Notes: generated by a model not told the origin, from the letters alone. A stretch of DNA of 64,000 nt from Polycladomyces abyssicola (GCF_018326425.1 NZ_AP024601.1:2716001-2780000), one strand, 5' to 3'. Shown: positions 36,773 through 45,859, counted from the first letter of the stretch. Translations and numbers: made by a program.

Positions 36773-38836
36773 ATGAACAAATGGGCTTCCGTTTTGCTCT
36801 GGGGATTGATCTCCGCGGCAGGCACGGCTGGGTTCGCCGTTTTGGCACTCAATCGCGGTGAGACGGTGAATGCGGCATGGATGCTGGTGGCCGCCATCTG
36901 CACCTATGCCATCGCGTACCGTTTTTACAGCCGCTTTTTAGCAAACAAGGTTTTCGGTTTGGATGACAACCGGAAAACACCGGCTGAACGCATCAATGAC
37001 GGTAAAGACTACGTGCCCACCAACAAGTGGGTGTTGTTCGGCCACCATTTCGCCGCCATCGCCGGCGCGGGACCGTTGGTCGGCCCGATTTTGGCCGCGC
37101 AGATGGGATATCTCCCCGGGACCTTGTGGATTCTGGTCGGTGTGGTATTAGGCGGTGCTGTACAGGACTTCATCATTCTTTTCGGATCGATGCGCCGCAA
37201 CGGCAAATCGCTCGGAGAAATGGCAAAACAGGAGATCGGGCCGGTTGGCGGATTCATCGCGCTGTTCGCTATCCTCGGCATCATGATCATCTTGTTGGCC
37301 GTTTTGGCTTTGGTTGTGGTGAAAGCGCTCGCACACAGTCCGTGGGGTATGTTCACCATCGCCGCGACGATTCCGATCGCCTTGTTCATGGGTGTGTACA
37401 TGCGTTATATCCGCCCGGGACGGGTGTTGGAAACATCGGTGATCGGTTTTGCTCTGCTGTTGCTCTCCCTGTATCTGGGACAGTATGTGTCGGAGCATCC
37501 CACGTTGTCTAAAATGTTCACCTTTGAAGGCACCACGATCGCCTGGATGATGATCATCTACGGCTTTGTCGCCTCCGTTATCCCCGTGTGGCTGTTGTTG
37601 GCGCCGCGCGATTATCTGAGCACGTTCCTGAAAATTGGCACGATCGGCGCTTTGGCGCTGGGCATTCTGCTGGTATTGCCACCTTTGCATATGCCGGCGT
37701 TCACCAAGTTTATCGACGGAACGGGTCCGGTGTTTGCCGGTGACTTGTTCCCGTTTGTCTTCATCACGATCGCATGTGGTGCCGTCTCTGGGTTCCACTC
37801 GCTGGTTTCCTCCGGCACAACGCCGAAGATGATCGCACGCGAATCCCACGCTCGTATGATTGGATACGGCGCCATGTTAATGGAATCGTTCGTTGCGATC
37901 ATGGCCATGATCGCGGCTTGCGCGCTGACACCGGGCGTCTACTTCGCGATGAACAGCCCCGCTGCCGCGATCGGTACCGATGTGGTGACCGCGGCGAAGA
38001 CGATCACCTCGTGGGGCTTCACCTTGACACCAGACCAATTGCAAACATTGGCCAAAGATATCGGAGAGGAAACCCTGCTGTCCAGAACCGGCGGTGCGCC
38101 CACGCTGGCGGTCGGTATGGCGCAAATCTTCTCTGCTGTTATCGGTGGAAAAGCGTTCATGGCCTTCTGGTACCACTTTGCGATTCTGTTTGAAGCCGTT
38201 TTTATTCTGACGACGATCGATGCTGGTACGCGTGTCGGACGGTTTATGCTGCAGGATCTACTCGGAAACTTCTACAAAAAATTAGGCGATACGTCGAACT
38301 ATTTTGCCAATGTGCTGGCCAGCGGTTTGATCGTGGCGGCTTGGGGTTACTTCCTTTACCAAGGGGTCGTCGATCCGCTCGGTGGCATCAACACGCTGTG
38401 GCCGCTCTTCGGGATTGCCAACCAGATGCTGGCGGTCGTCGCACTGGTTGTCGGCACGACGATTCTCCTGAAAATGGGCAAAACCCGTTACGCCTGGGTG
38501 ACCCTGCTACCGACCGCCTGGCTGACCACCGCCACCATGACGGCGGGATGGCAGAAACTGTTTGATCCCAGCGCCAAAATCAGCTTCCTGGCAGCAGCCG
38601 ACAAATACCAGGAGGCAATCAACGCCGGCAAAGTACTGCCTCCGGCGCAATCGATGGAGGAAATGCACCGCATCGTGCTGAACAACCAGATCGATGCCAT
38701 TTTGACCGCCATCTTCATGCTGCTGGTCGCCCTGATCATACTGGATTCGTTACGCGTATGGTATAAATTGATCATTAAGCGGGAACGCTTGCCGCTCATG
38801 GAAACGCCCTACACACCGGTAACGTCGACCCGATGA
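36773..38836 (+). CDS. cstA: Carbon-starvation protein A family transporter
   Basis: 687 residues with about 16-18 membrane segments. Family motifs include FGHHFAAIAGAGPLVGPILA, LWILVGVVLGGAVQDFII, SGFHSLVSSGTTPKMI and GTRVGRFMLQDL. Relatives take up pyruvate (CstA, BtsT) or peptides. The ATG at 36773 has GGGGG ten bases upstream and fits the predicted transcript start. The partner ybdD-type gene follows 12 bases after the stop. Confidence 0.93.
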   Translation: MNKWASVLLWGLISAAGTAGFAVLALNRGETVNAAWMLVAAICTYAIAYRFYSRFLANKVFGLDDNRKTPAERINDGKDYVPTNKWVLFGHHFAAIAGAGPLVGPILAAQMGYLPGTLWILVGVVLGGAVQDFIILFGSMRRNGKSLGEMAKQEIGPVGGFIALFAILGIMIILLAVLALVVVKALAHSPWGMFTIAATIPIALFMGVYMRYIRPGRVLETSVIGFALLLLSLYLGQYVSEHPTLSKMFTFEGTTIAWMMIIYGFVASVIPVWLLLAPRDYLSTFLKIGTIGALALGILLVLPPLHMPAFTKFIDGTGPVFAGDLFPFVFITIACGAVSGFHSLVSSGTTPKMIARESHARMIGYGAMLMESFVAIMAMIAACALTPGVYFAMNSPAAAIGTDVVTAAKTITSWGFTLTPDQLQTLAKDIGEETLLSRTGGAPTLAVGMAQIFSAVIGGKAFMAFWYHFAILFEAVFILTTIDAGTRVGRFMLQDLLGNFYKKLGDTSNYFANVLASGLIVAAWGYFLYQGVVDPLGGINTLWPLFGIANQMLAVVALVVGTTILLKMGKTRYAWVTLLPTAWLTTATMTAGWQKLFDPSAKISFLAAADKYQEAINAGKVLPPAQSMEEMHRIVLNNQIDAILTAIFMLLVALIILDSLRVWYKLIIKRERLPLMETPYTPVTSTR

Positions 38837-38848
38837 GGAGGGAGATGC

Positions 38849-39055
38849 ATGGACGGTTTGTTGACGCGTTGCCTGCGCCCGTTGAAGGCGGTAGCCAACT
38901 ATCTGAACGCCATCGCCGGTGTACCTGATTATCAAAAATACCTGGAACACATGCGCCGCCACCATCCCGACCAACAGCCCATGTCAGAAAGTGAATTTCA
39001 TCGCTGGGCCACCGATGAAAAATATGGCGGCAAAGGTGTCCGGCGCTGTTGTTGA
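38849..39055 (+). CDS. YbdD/YjiX-family (DUF466) partner of CstA
   Basis: 68 residues. YLNAIAGVPDYQKYLEHMRR, FHRWATDEKYGGKGVRRCC is the normal end of the family. Almost always encoded next to CstA and thought to work with it. GAGGAGGGAG lies before the ATG. Its last 29 codons and the following hairpin are duplicated at 40851-40963. Confidence 0.92.
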   Translation: MDGLLTRCLRPLKAVANYLNAIAGVPDYQKYLEHMRRHHPDQQPMSESEFHRWATDEKYGGKGVRRCC

Positions 39056-39082
39056 AAAAGGGACAGGGAAAAGCCCCGTCCC
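38969..39082 (+). repeat. Direct repeat, left copy: ybdD 3' end plus hairpin
   Basis: 114 bases covering the last part of the ybdD-like gene and a GGGACAGGG/CCCCGTCCC hairpin. About 90% identical to 40851-40962. The hairpin here has a mismatch and no T-run. The two copies enclose the dehalogenase/peroxiredoxin island. Confidence 0.85.
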
Positions 39083-39118
39083 GAGACTATGAACAAAGGG
39101 TATCAGGTTAGTCCCAAC

Positions 39119-39145
39119 AAACCCAGCGGTTTTTCCGCTGGGTTT
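39119..39145. terminator. Perfect 11-bp hairpin after ybdD
   Basis: AAACCCAGCGG (39119-39129), loop TTTTT, CCGCTGGGTTT (39135-39145). Terminator-like, although only the TTT of the stem forms a T-tract. It may replace the weakened hairpin at 39060-39082. Confidence 0.5.
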
Positions 39146-39189
39146 GTCAATAGCCTCTTCACTGGCCGGATGTTAGGTGTGATCGACAA

Positions 39190-39310
39190 ATCGCGAATCA
39201 GAAGAACATATCAAAGAATTACTGGAAAAAAACCGATTTGCGTTGCCCGGTCTACACAACACTGAATGCAGCGGGTGTAGAATGGATCCAAATTGGGTAA
39301 AAGCATAACA
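39190..39310 (+). pseudogene. Possible decayed coding remnant
   Basis: Two overlapping frames look coding: ESEEHIKELLEKNRFALP, then, one base out of frame, VYTTLNAAGVEWIQIG and a stop at 39300. Joining them by loss of one G gives a plausible protein C-terminus. No family recognised and no start is seen. Confidence 0.25.
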
Positions 39311-39340
39311 CAAGCCCCTAAAAGGAGGCTATGAATTGAG

Positions 39341-40015
39341 TTGAAACACCTTACAACCATTGTTTTTGATGCATATGGAACCTTGTTTGACGTTCATTCC
39401 GTCTCAGAAAAAAGTGAGGAACTCTTCCCAACTCGTGGTCGACAGATCAGCGAGTTATGGCGAACGAAGCAACTGGAGTATGCGTTCATCCAACAAATCA
39501 TCGGTCGTTACCAACCATTTGATGAAATTACGAGAAACAGTCTTCGGTTTACTTGCGAACAATTAGGAGTAACGCTTACGGAGGAAAAGGAGAAGGTCTT
39601 GCTCGATTCATATTTGACCCTGTCTTTATATGAAGAAGTACCGAACGCACTGAAACAGTTGGCAAACCATTATCATCTTGCCATTTTGACCAATGGAACA
39701 CTTAACATGATTCAACCATTAGTGGAATATCATCATCTGACCCCATACTTTACTCAAGTGATGAGTATTGATGACGTAAAACAATACAAACCTTCGCCAG
39801 CGGCATACTCGTATGCTCTCGACAGATTCAATTGCAAACGCGAAGACATATTATTCGTTTCATCGAATACATGGGATATTACAGGTGCATCTAGCTTTGG
39901 GTTCCAAACAGCGTGGGTCAACCGAAAATCTCAATCGGTTTTTGATCGTATGGGTCAGCAACCGGATCATATTATTTCTAATTTAAATGAATTAGTCAGG
40001 ATTGTTTGCTATTAA
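39341..40015 (+). CDS. Haloacid dehalogenase, type II (HAD superfamily)
   Basis: 224 residues. Nucleophile Asp10 in IVFDAYGTLFDVHSV, motif II LTNGTLNMI, motif III Lys in KQYKPSPAAY, and motif IV as SSNTWDITGASSFGFQTAWVNR, which marks L-2-haloacid dehalogenases rather than phosphatases. Expected to hydrolyse short L-2-haloacids. TTG start with GGAGG 12 bases upstream. Base composition is clearly more A+T-rich than neighbouring genes and codon use differs, as for transferred DNA. Confidence 0.85.
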   Translation: MKHLTTIVFDAYGTLFDVHSVSEKSEELFPTRGRQISELWRTKQLEYAFIQQIIGRYQPFDEITRNSLRFTCEQLGVTLTEEKEKVLLDSYLTLSLYEEVPNALKQLANHYHLAILTNGTLNMIQPLVEYHHLTPYFTQVMSIDDVKQYKPSPAAYSYALDRFNCKREDILFVSSNTWDITGASSFGFQTAWVNRKSQSVFDRMGQQPDHIISNLNELVRIVCY

Positions 40016-40085
40016 AAATAAAGAGCCATTTTTTGAATAGCTCGGTGTCATCCCAAAATATGGATGAGAAGAGGTAATATCAACA

Positions 40086-40115
40086 TCTGATAGAAGTTAA
40101 TCTGATAGAAGTTAA
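40086..40115 (+). repeat. Tandem 15-bp duplication
   Basis: TCTGATAGAAGTTAA occurs twice without gap, 26 bases before the peroxiredoxin start codon. No role seen. Confidence 0.8.
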
Positions 40116-40140
40116 GTTATCATAGGGGGAGTGAAAATCA

Positions 40141-40806
40141 ATGGCAAAAACGCAAATGCGCGAACAGTTTAAACAGTATTTGGAAAGTTTTCGAAAGAAA
40201 GTACCACAAGAGCAGCAAGAATTGATGAATCGGGCAATTGAAGAACTGGAGGCGTCCGGTGTAGCAACGGGTTTACGTAAGGGACAACAGGCTCCGGATT
40301 TTACTTTGCCGGATGCAACCGGAAAAGACGTATCTTTGTACGAAGAACTTAAAAAAGGCCCAGTCATCCTCACTTTCTATCGTGGAGGGTGGTGTCCGTA
40401 TTGCAACATGGAATTGCGGGCATACCAAAATATCTTGAATGACATTCATCAAGCAGGCGGTCAACTCATTGCAATCAGCCCCCAAACGCCGGACCATTCC
40501 TTGAGCACCAAAGAAAAAAACGAGCTACGGTTCCATGTGTTAAGTGACGTGGGAAATAAAGTGGCTCAAAAATATAATCTCGTTTACCGTTTACCCGATT
40601 ACTTGATTGACTTGTATAAAGAGCTCGGATTGGATGTTGCAGCCTATAACGGTGACCATTCCTGGACCCTTCCTGTTTCTGCCACTTATATCATTGGACA
40701 GGATGGTAAAATCGCTTTTGAATACACGAAAGCAGATTATAAAGATCGTGTTGAACCATCCGAAGTCCTCGATGAACTTAAAAAAGTAGTAGCTAAATCC
40801 TCTTAA
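40141..40806 (+). CDS. Peroxiredoxin-like (AhpC/TSA) protein
   Basis: 221 residues. N-terminal helical part of about 45 residues, then thioredoxin fold with APDFTLPDATGKDVSLYEEL, the active-site FYRGGWCPYCNMELRAYQ (two cysteines spaced CPYC), IAISPQTPDHS and a late SATYIIGQDGKI. Probably reduces peroxides with a thiol donor. Start ATG with GGGGGAG ten bases upstream. Low-G+C, in the same island as the dehalogenase. Confidence 0.85.
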   Translation: MAKTQMREQFKQYLESFRKKVPQEQQELMNRAIEELEASGVATGLRKGQQAPDFTLPDATGKDVSLYEELKKGPVILTFYRGGWCPYCNMELRAYQNILNDIHQAGGQLIAISPQTPDHSLSTKEKNELRFHVLSDVGNKVAQKYNLVYRLPDYLIDLYKELGLDVAAYNGDHSWTLPVSATYIIGQDGKIAFEYTKADYKDRVEPSEVLDELKKVVAKSS

Positions 40807-40850
40807 GGCAGAGAAGATGGAATGAGATAACCAATAACTTGAATGTGTAA

Positions 40851-40963
40851 GACCAACAGCCCATGTCAGAAAGAGAACATCGCTGGGCCACCGATGAAAA
40901 ATATGGCGGCAAAGGTGCCCGGCACTGTTGTTGAAAAAAGGGACGGGGTTATTCCCCGTCCCT
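40851..40963 (+). repeat. Direct repeat, right copy: truncated ybdD tail
   Basis: Matches 38969-39082 but starts abruptly after the peroxiredoxin gene. It keeps the ybdD frame (MSEREHRWATDEKYGGKG, shorter by one codon) to the same CC-stop, and its hairpin is intact with a T-run. This suggests the right copy holds the original chromosomal terminator. Confidence 0.85.
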
Positions 40964-40970
40964 TTTCTTC
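40934..40970. terminator. Bidirectional terminator between island and tatA
   Basis: GGGACGGGG (40940-40948) and CCCCGTCCC (40954-40962) with a TTATT loop; TTTTCTTC follows on the plus strand and TTTTTTC on the minus strand. Confidence 0.85.
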
Positions 40971-41147
40971 TCAGTTGCTGGTTTTGTCTTTGTTTTGTTC
41001 GTCCTTGCCTACACCGCCGACAGCTTCTTTGAATTCCCGCAAGGCACTGCCAAGCGATTTACCCAACTGCGGCAACTTGCTCGGGCCAAACACCAACAGC
41101 GCGATCACCAAAATGATGATCCATCCGCTCAACGAAGGCATGTGCAT
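40971..41147 (-). CDS. tatA: Twin-arginine translocase subunit TatA
   Basis: 58 residues. N-terminal membrane helix (WIIILVIALLVFGPSKLP) with the FGP-x-KLP hinge and an amphipathic helix LGKSLGSALREFKEAVGG, then a charged tail. Forms the protein-conducting part of the Tat system. ATG at 41147 with GGAGGG eight bases upstream; an ATG two codons later is an alternative. No tatC nearby. Confidence 0.93.
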   Translation of the reverse strand: MHMPSLSGWIIILVIALLVFGPSKLPQLGKSLGSALREFKEAVGGVGKDEQNKDKTSN

Positions 41148-41304
41148 CGATGACGCCCTCCCCGTTTTTTGAGTTTCCCATATGTGAACGCTCGATGACT
41201 GCGTTTGTTTTCAGCGTACCCTGTTCTGCCCCTATTGTAACAAAGATTCCTGTATCCATGGGAGGGCATCTTGACATTTTCATGGCCTCATTTTTTCCCA
41301 GTGA

Positions 41305-41910
41305 TCAGCCATTGTTTTGTGCGCGTTTTCTCTTCATCGATTGGATCAACACATAAACGACAAGCAGGATCCCCGCAACGATTGCCAACGGCTGTACATA
41401 TGGTTCGGCGATCTTTTTGAAATCTTCCCAGCGATCTCCCAGCTCCCAACCGATATAAATAAAGAAAATCGACCAAGGGATGACGGCCGCCGTGGTATAC
41501 GCCGTAAATTTAATCCACGACATTTTGGCAATTCCGGCCGGGATCGAGATGGCATGACGCACAACCGGGATGAAACGGGCACCAAAGATAACGCCCGCCC
41601 CGTAGCGTTGAAACCACTCTTCCGCCACATCGAGATGCTTTTTATTGATGAGGACGTATTTCCCATATTTCTCCAAGAAAGGCCGACCACCATAATACCC
41701 TGCCCAGTACAGAAACAACTGTGCCAGCACACCACCGATCGTACCGGCGATCACGGCACCCACAAACGTCACTTCTCCGCGAGATACAAGGTAACCCCCG
41801 TAAGCTAGCACAATTTCGCTCGGGATCACTTCCACCATCAATCCCAGAGCGATCCCCAGATAACCGAGATCTGCCAACCACTGTAAAAAGGATTGAATAA
41901 ATTCGCCCAT
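41305..41910 (-). CDS. DedA-family membrane protein
   Basis: 201 residues. EVIPSEIVLAYGGYLVSRGE near the N-terminus, FGARFIPVVRHAISIPAGIA with the conserved Arg, and several membrane helices. Members flip phospholipids or undecaprenyl phosphate (UptA-like). The ATG at 41910 follows AAAGGGG. Monocistronic. Confidence 0.88.
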   Translation of the reverse strand: MGEFIQSFLQWLADLGYLGIALGLMVEVIPSEIVLAYGGYLVSRGEVTFVGAVIAGTIGGVLAQLFLYWAGYYGGRPFLEKYGKYVLINKKHLDVAEEWFQRYGAGVIFGARFIPVVRHAISIPAGIAKMSWIKFTAYTTAAVIPWSIFFIYIGWELGDRWEDFKKIAEPYVQPLAIVAGILLVVYVLIQSMKRKRAQNNG

Positions 41911-41943
41911 CCCTGACCCCTTTCTTCGACTCCATTGATTCAT

Positions 41944-42331
41944 GGTATATATACAAAAGTGGGAATCACATCAATAGCCAACCCGTTAAACGGGCATCCA
42001 CGCATATGTATGCCACATGGCCAAGACAGTATGTCCTTTTTTGAATGAGTTCGCCACTTTTGATCTTATTCGATCTACATTGTTGTGTCCATATTCACAG
42101 AAAGGGATTCCGTGAAGATTGTGTGTTGGATGAAACTGCATCCAATACGCTGGGGTCATGTCTGAGCCAAAAACACCCCAGACCAGACTCTCGTTCCCCC
42201 GAAAAATGCCACCTCGGAGTCCACGCATTGGTCACAATCCGAAATCATTCGGGATGGGCGATAATTAGCGGTGGTGAGACCAGACGTCCTGTACCAATAC
42301 CGGGATGAAATATCAGTGGAGGTCTGCCGTG
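41944..42331. other. Intergenic stretch without a clear gene
   Basis: An 80-residue open frame on the minus strand (41986-42228) reads AYWMQFHPTHNLHGIPFCEY and may be a relic, but it has no ribosome-binding site and no recognisable family. I see no terminator for the importer operon here. Confidence 0.4.
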
Positions 42332-42985
42332 TCAGCCCGCCAAGCGTTTTTCCAAATACCGGCTCACCCTTGAGAGGCTGTAATTGATGGTGAAATAGAT
42401 AAACGCCACCAGCAAGAGCAACGGGATGGTCGCATTCACGTACTTGTTGTAAACGATCTGCGCGTTGTGCATAATTTCCTCCAAACTGATCACAACCGCG
42501 AGCGATGTGTCCTTCACCAATGTGATAAACTGGCTGACCAACGGCGGGATCATGCGTTTGAGGGCCTGCGGCAGAATGATGTACCACAAGGTTTGTACAT
42601 AGGTGAACCCTTGGGCACGTGCGGCTTCGATTTGCCCTTTTTCCACTGAGTTCAATCCGCTTCGCACAATCTCCGCGATCAACGCCGAGGTGAATACCGT
42701 AAGCCCCGCAATCGCCGCCATGGTCACGGGCAATTCTACTCCCATGTCTCGCAAACCGAAATAGCCGAAGAAAATGATGAGCAACAGCGGCAAATTGCGC
42801 ATCACCTCGATGTACAACACCGCGAGCTGGGATAATACCGGCAATTTCGTATACCGCAGGATACCCAGAATAATACCGAAGACGAAACTGAGTACAATGG
42901 CGGATGCCGCCACTTCCAATGTGACCAGTAGGCCTTCCATCAACGACCGGAGCGTTGCTGGTGCGAATGTGTGTTGTAAATCCAT
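42332..42985 (-). CDS. glnP: Amino-acid ABC transporter permease (GlnP-like)
   Basis: 217 residues, about five membrane segments, with the permease EAA loop EAARAQGFTYVQTLWYIILPQAL. Pairs with the upstream permease, the binding protein and ATPase to import a polar amino acid, probably glutamine or glutamate. ATG at 42985 six bases after GGGGG. 13 bases after the preceding permease. Confidence 0.88.
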   Translation of the reverse strand: MDLQHTFAPATLRSLMEGLLVTLEVAASAIVLSFVFGIILGILRYTKLPVLSQLAVLYIEVMRNLPLLLIIFFGYFGLRDMGVELPVTMAAIAGLTVFTSALIAEIVRSGLNSVEKGQIEAARAQGFTYVQTLWYIILPQALKRMIPPLVSQFITLVKDTSLAVVISLEEIMHNAQIVYNKYVNATIPLLLLVAFIYFTINYSLSRVSRYLEKRLAG

Positions 42986-42998
42986 CGGCATCCCCCTT

Positions 42999-43652
42999 TC
43001 AGTAGTTCTTACTCAGCCGACGTTCCAACCAATTGACACCCAAACTGAGCGGCAGAGTGATAACCAGATACAGCAAAGCGACAAAACCGTATACGAGTGC
43101 CACCTCAAACGTATCCGACGATACCCGATCGGCGGTATACAGCAAATCCCCACCAGCGATGATAGCCAGAACCGATGAGTTTTTCACCAGGTTGACGAAC
43201 TGGTTGCCGAGCGGTGGGATGACCAGCTTAAACGCTTGCGGCAAAATCACGTATCGCATGGCCTGCACATAACTCATTCCGGATGAACGTGCCGCTTCCA
43301 TCTGCCCTTTCGGCACGGACTGGATCCCGGCACGTAGCGCTTCGGCGATGAATGCCCCGGTGTAGATGGACAGTCCCAGCACGCCACTGGTGAACTCAGA
43401 AAACCGAATGCCCAACGTGGGAAGTCCGATTGCAAACAGAAACACCTGTATCACAATGGGCGTGTTGCGAAAAAACTCCACATAAGCCGTTCCCACGATT
43501 TCCAATGGCCGCACTCCGGACAACCGCAACACCGCGATGAACGTACCGATGGCCAAACTGAGTCCCAATGCCAGTACGCTTGCCGAAAGCGTGACAAGAA
43601 ACCCATCGATAAACTCCTGCTTGTAATCGGCCAAAACTGTTACGTCGAACAT
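42999..43652 (-). CDS. glnM: Amino-acid ABC transporter permease (GlnM-like)
   Basis: 217 residues. EAA loop MEAARSSGMSYVQAMRYVILPQAF; several membrane segments. Second permease of the GlnQHMP-type importer. ATG after GGGGGTGAG. The 406 bases upstream (43653-44058), which separate it from the binding-protein gene, hold a dispersed repeat. Confidence 0.88.
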   Translation of the reverse strand: MFDVTVLADYKQEFIDGFLVTLSASVLALGLSLAIGTFIAVLRLSGVRPLEIVGTAYVEFFRNTPIVIQVFLFAIGLPTLGIRFSEFTSGVLGLSIYTGAFIAEALRAGIQSVPKGQMEAARSSGMSYVQAMRYVILPQAFKLVIPPLGNQFVNLVKNSSVLAIIAGGDLLYTADRVSSDTFEVALVYGFVALLYLVITLPLSLGVNWLERRLSKNY

Positions 43653-43732
43653 CGCTCACCCCCGCTTTCGTCTCAGGACAAATCTGGTCAATATCTGTCG
43701 ATCATCTGATACACGATCGTGGCTCCAGCCAG

Positions 43733-43955
43733 GACCTGTCTGATCTATGACCCGCATCGCTTTCCCGGCTTGCTCCACCTGCACCCTCTCGGGAAGCAGT
43801 TCATGGACGCTTGGAACCGGGGGCAGGACGCGGGCAATTACGCTTCGAACGGGTAAATGCCCGCGAGTGATTCCTGCGCTTACCGGCGCTCCCTCGGTCG
43901 GGCTTGGGAAAGCCGTTCACCCGGGAAATCGTTGCTTCCCACGGCTGAAGAACTA
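43733..43955. repeat. Dispersed palindromic repeat, copy 3, inside the importer operon
   Basis: Left end CCTGTCTGATCTATGACCCG and CATCGCTTTCCCGG match the repeat end; core GGCAGGACGCGGGCAA faces TGCCCGCGAGTGATTCCTGC and CTTACCGG. It lies between glnH and glnM on the transcribed path of the operon. Confidence 0.75.
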
Positions 43956-44058
43956 GAGGCACTCCCTATGGTCGCTGTGGGCCTCTCACTTCATCTGGAG
44001 TAGCAATCTACATTCATCCACAGTGGATTTGTCCAAGCCCGGATATGCCGTACGCGTA

Positions 44059-44898
44059 TCACGGAGCTTTTTGTACTGCGTCTGCCGGAATGTTGGCTGG
44101 CGGGTCTTTTTTGAACCACTTCTGATAGAGCTTCTGATAGGTGCCGTCCTTCATGATGTCATTCAAGAAATCGTTCAACGCTTTCAGGAGATCCTTGTTC
44201 CCCTTTTTCACCGCCATCCCGTACGGCTCTTGCGTAAACTGCCCGCCGACGAGTTTGAAGTGGGTGGGGTCCTGTTGTTGCATGCCCATCAAGATACTGT
44301 CATCGGTCGTCACGGCATCCGCTTGACCGCTCTTGAGCGCCGTGAATGCATCGGCATAGTTTTCATACTCCTTGATCTTCACACCGGGAGCCAATTTTTC
44401 CAAGTTCCGGCCGCTCGTGGCTCCTTTGGCCGTGGCCACCACTTTTCCGTTCAAAGATTTCAGCCCCGTGATCGGACTGTTGGTCGGCACCAGCAAGGAT
44501 TGTCCGGCCATGAAATAGACGCGGGAAAAATCCACCTGTTTCTTCCGCTTGTCGGTAATGGTCATCGTCGCCGCGATCACGTCGACATCGCCGCTTTGCA
44601 GCATCTTGATCCGCGTTTTGGAGGTGACCTCCTTGAACTCCACTTTCTTTTCATCTCCCAGCAGTCTCTTGGCAAACTCGCGCATCAAATCGATTTCAAA
44701 ACCTTTGACTTGACCGTCAGCGGGATCTTTGTAGCCGAACAGGTTGGTATCATACTTGACACCGACGACCAATTTCCCCCGCTTTTTAATCGCTGCCAGT
44801 GACGAATCGTCGGCCGAGCTTCCATCACCGCACGCCGTCAGGGAAAACGCTAACACCACGGACAGACACAGCACCAACCAACGCTTCCAAAAACGCAT
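44059..44898 (-). CDS. glnH: Amino-acid ABC transporter substrate-binding lipoprotein (GlnH-like)
   Basis: 279 residues. Signal with lipobox (LTAC, Cys23), then the polar-amino-acid binding fold: KLVVGVKYDTNLFGYKDP, GFEIDLMREFAKRLLGD, the ligand-binding MTITDKRKKQVDFSRVYF and DAVTTDDSILMG. Anchored outside the membrane. Glutamine/glutamate is the probable ligand from operon type. ATG after AAAGGGGG. Confidence 0.92.
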   Translation of the reverse strand: MRFWKRWLVLCLSVVLAFSLTACGDGSSADDSSLAAIKKRGKLVVGVKYDTNLFGYKDPADGQVKGFEIDLMREFAKRLLGDEKKVEFKEVTSKTRIKMLQSGDVDVIAATMTITDKRKKQVDFSRVYFMAGQSLLVPTNSPITGLKSLNGKVVATAKGATSGRNLEKLAPGVKIKEYENYADAFTALKSGQADAVTTDDSILMGMQQQDPTHFKLVGGQFTQEPYGMAVKKGNKDLLKALNDFLNDIMKDGTYQKLYQKWFKKDPPANIPADAVQKAP

Positions 44899-44913
44899 CG
44901 AATTCCCCCTTTT

Positions 44914-45657
44914 TTAATGTTTCAGAATTCTGCTTAAAAACTGCCGGGTCCGTTCTTCTTTTGGATTGTTGAAAAACGTCTCCGGCTCGGATTCTTCCAA
45001 AATCCGTCCTTCATCCATAAAGATCACCCGATCCGCCACTTCCCGTGCGAACCCCATCTCGTGGGTCACAACCACCATGGTCATGCCTTCTTTGGCCAGC
45101 GTTCGCATCACATCCAACACTTCGCCGATCATTTCGGGATCGAGTGCGGAAGTTGGCTCGTCAAACAACATGATTTTCGGTTTCATCGCCAATCCTCTGG
45201 CGATCGCGACGCGTTGCTGCTGACCGCCCGACAATTGGGAGGGATAGGCGTTGGCCTTCTCTGGGATTCCCACTTTTTGCAGGTAAAATTCTGCAATTTT
45301 TCGCGCTTCCTCTTCCGGCACTTTTTTTACTTTCATCGGGGCGAGCATGATGTTTTCCAACACCGTTTTGTGGGGATACAGATGAAAGTGCTGGAAAACC
45401 ATGCCGATCTCTTGTCGCGCTTTGTTCAGGTTGGTTTTGGGGTCGTTCATTTTTACCCCGTCCACAATCACTTCGCCCTCAGAAACCGTTTCCAACTGAT
45501 TGATACAGCGGAGCAAGGTGCTTTTGCCCGATCCGCTGGGTCCAAGAATCACGACCACTTCGCCCGCTTGGATCGTCAAGTTGATATCTTTTAGGACATG
45601 AAAATCTCCGAACCATTTGTTGACCTGGCGGAACTGAATGATCGTACATCCCTCCAT
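44914..45657 (-). CDS. glnQ: Amino-acid ABC transporter ATP-binding protein (GlnQ-like)
   Basis: About 247 residues. Walker [14 protein letters not shown]-loop [14 protein letters not shown], signature [16 protein letters not shown], Walker [16 protein letters not shown]-loop VVTHEMGFA. The start is uncertain: the first ATG (45657) overlaps the GGAGGG that should be its ribosome-binding site, and relatives begin at the ATC-ATT-CAG codons 12-18 bases later, so a non-ATG start is possible. First gene of the importer operon, with promoter at 45717-45746. Confidence 0.93.
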   Translation of the reverse strand: MEGCTIIQFRQVNKWFGDFHVLKDINLTIQAGEVVVILGPSGSGKSTLLRCINQLETVSEGEVIVDGVKMNDPKTNLNKARQEIGMVFQHFHLYPHKTVLENIMLAPMKVKKVPEEEARKIAEFYLQKVGIPEKANAYPSQLSGGQQQRVAIARGLAMKPKIMLFDEPTSALDPEMIGEVLDVMRTLAKEGMTMVVVTHEMGFAREVADRVIFMDEGRILEESEPETFFNNPKEERTRQFLSRILKH

Positions 45658-45716
45658 TGCAGACAATTTTGAAATCAATATGAGGAATGAGGAAGAAAAA
45701 CACTTTCCGTAAGGTG

Positions 45717-45746
45717 AATATACCCATTCCTCCCTCCCAATGTCAA
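45717..45746 (-). promoter_or_regulatory. Sigma-A promoter of the gln operon
   Basis: On the minus strand TTGACA (45746-45741), 18-base spacer, TATATT (45722-45717). It lies about 60 bases before glnQ. Confidence 0.7.
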
Positions 45747-45859
45747 GGAATCAATCGGATTCTTCTGTTTTATCGGAAAGAAATGAGGGTAAACGAGCGA
45801 GTTTTGGTTATGTTACCAAATGTACCCATGATCGTCCAACAAATCGATCATCATTAAGG

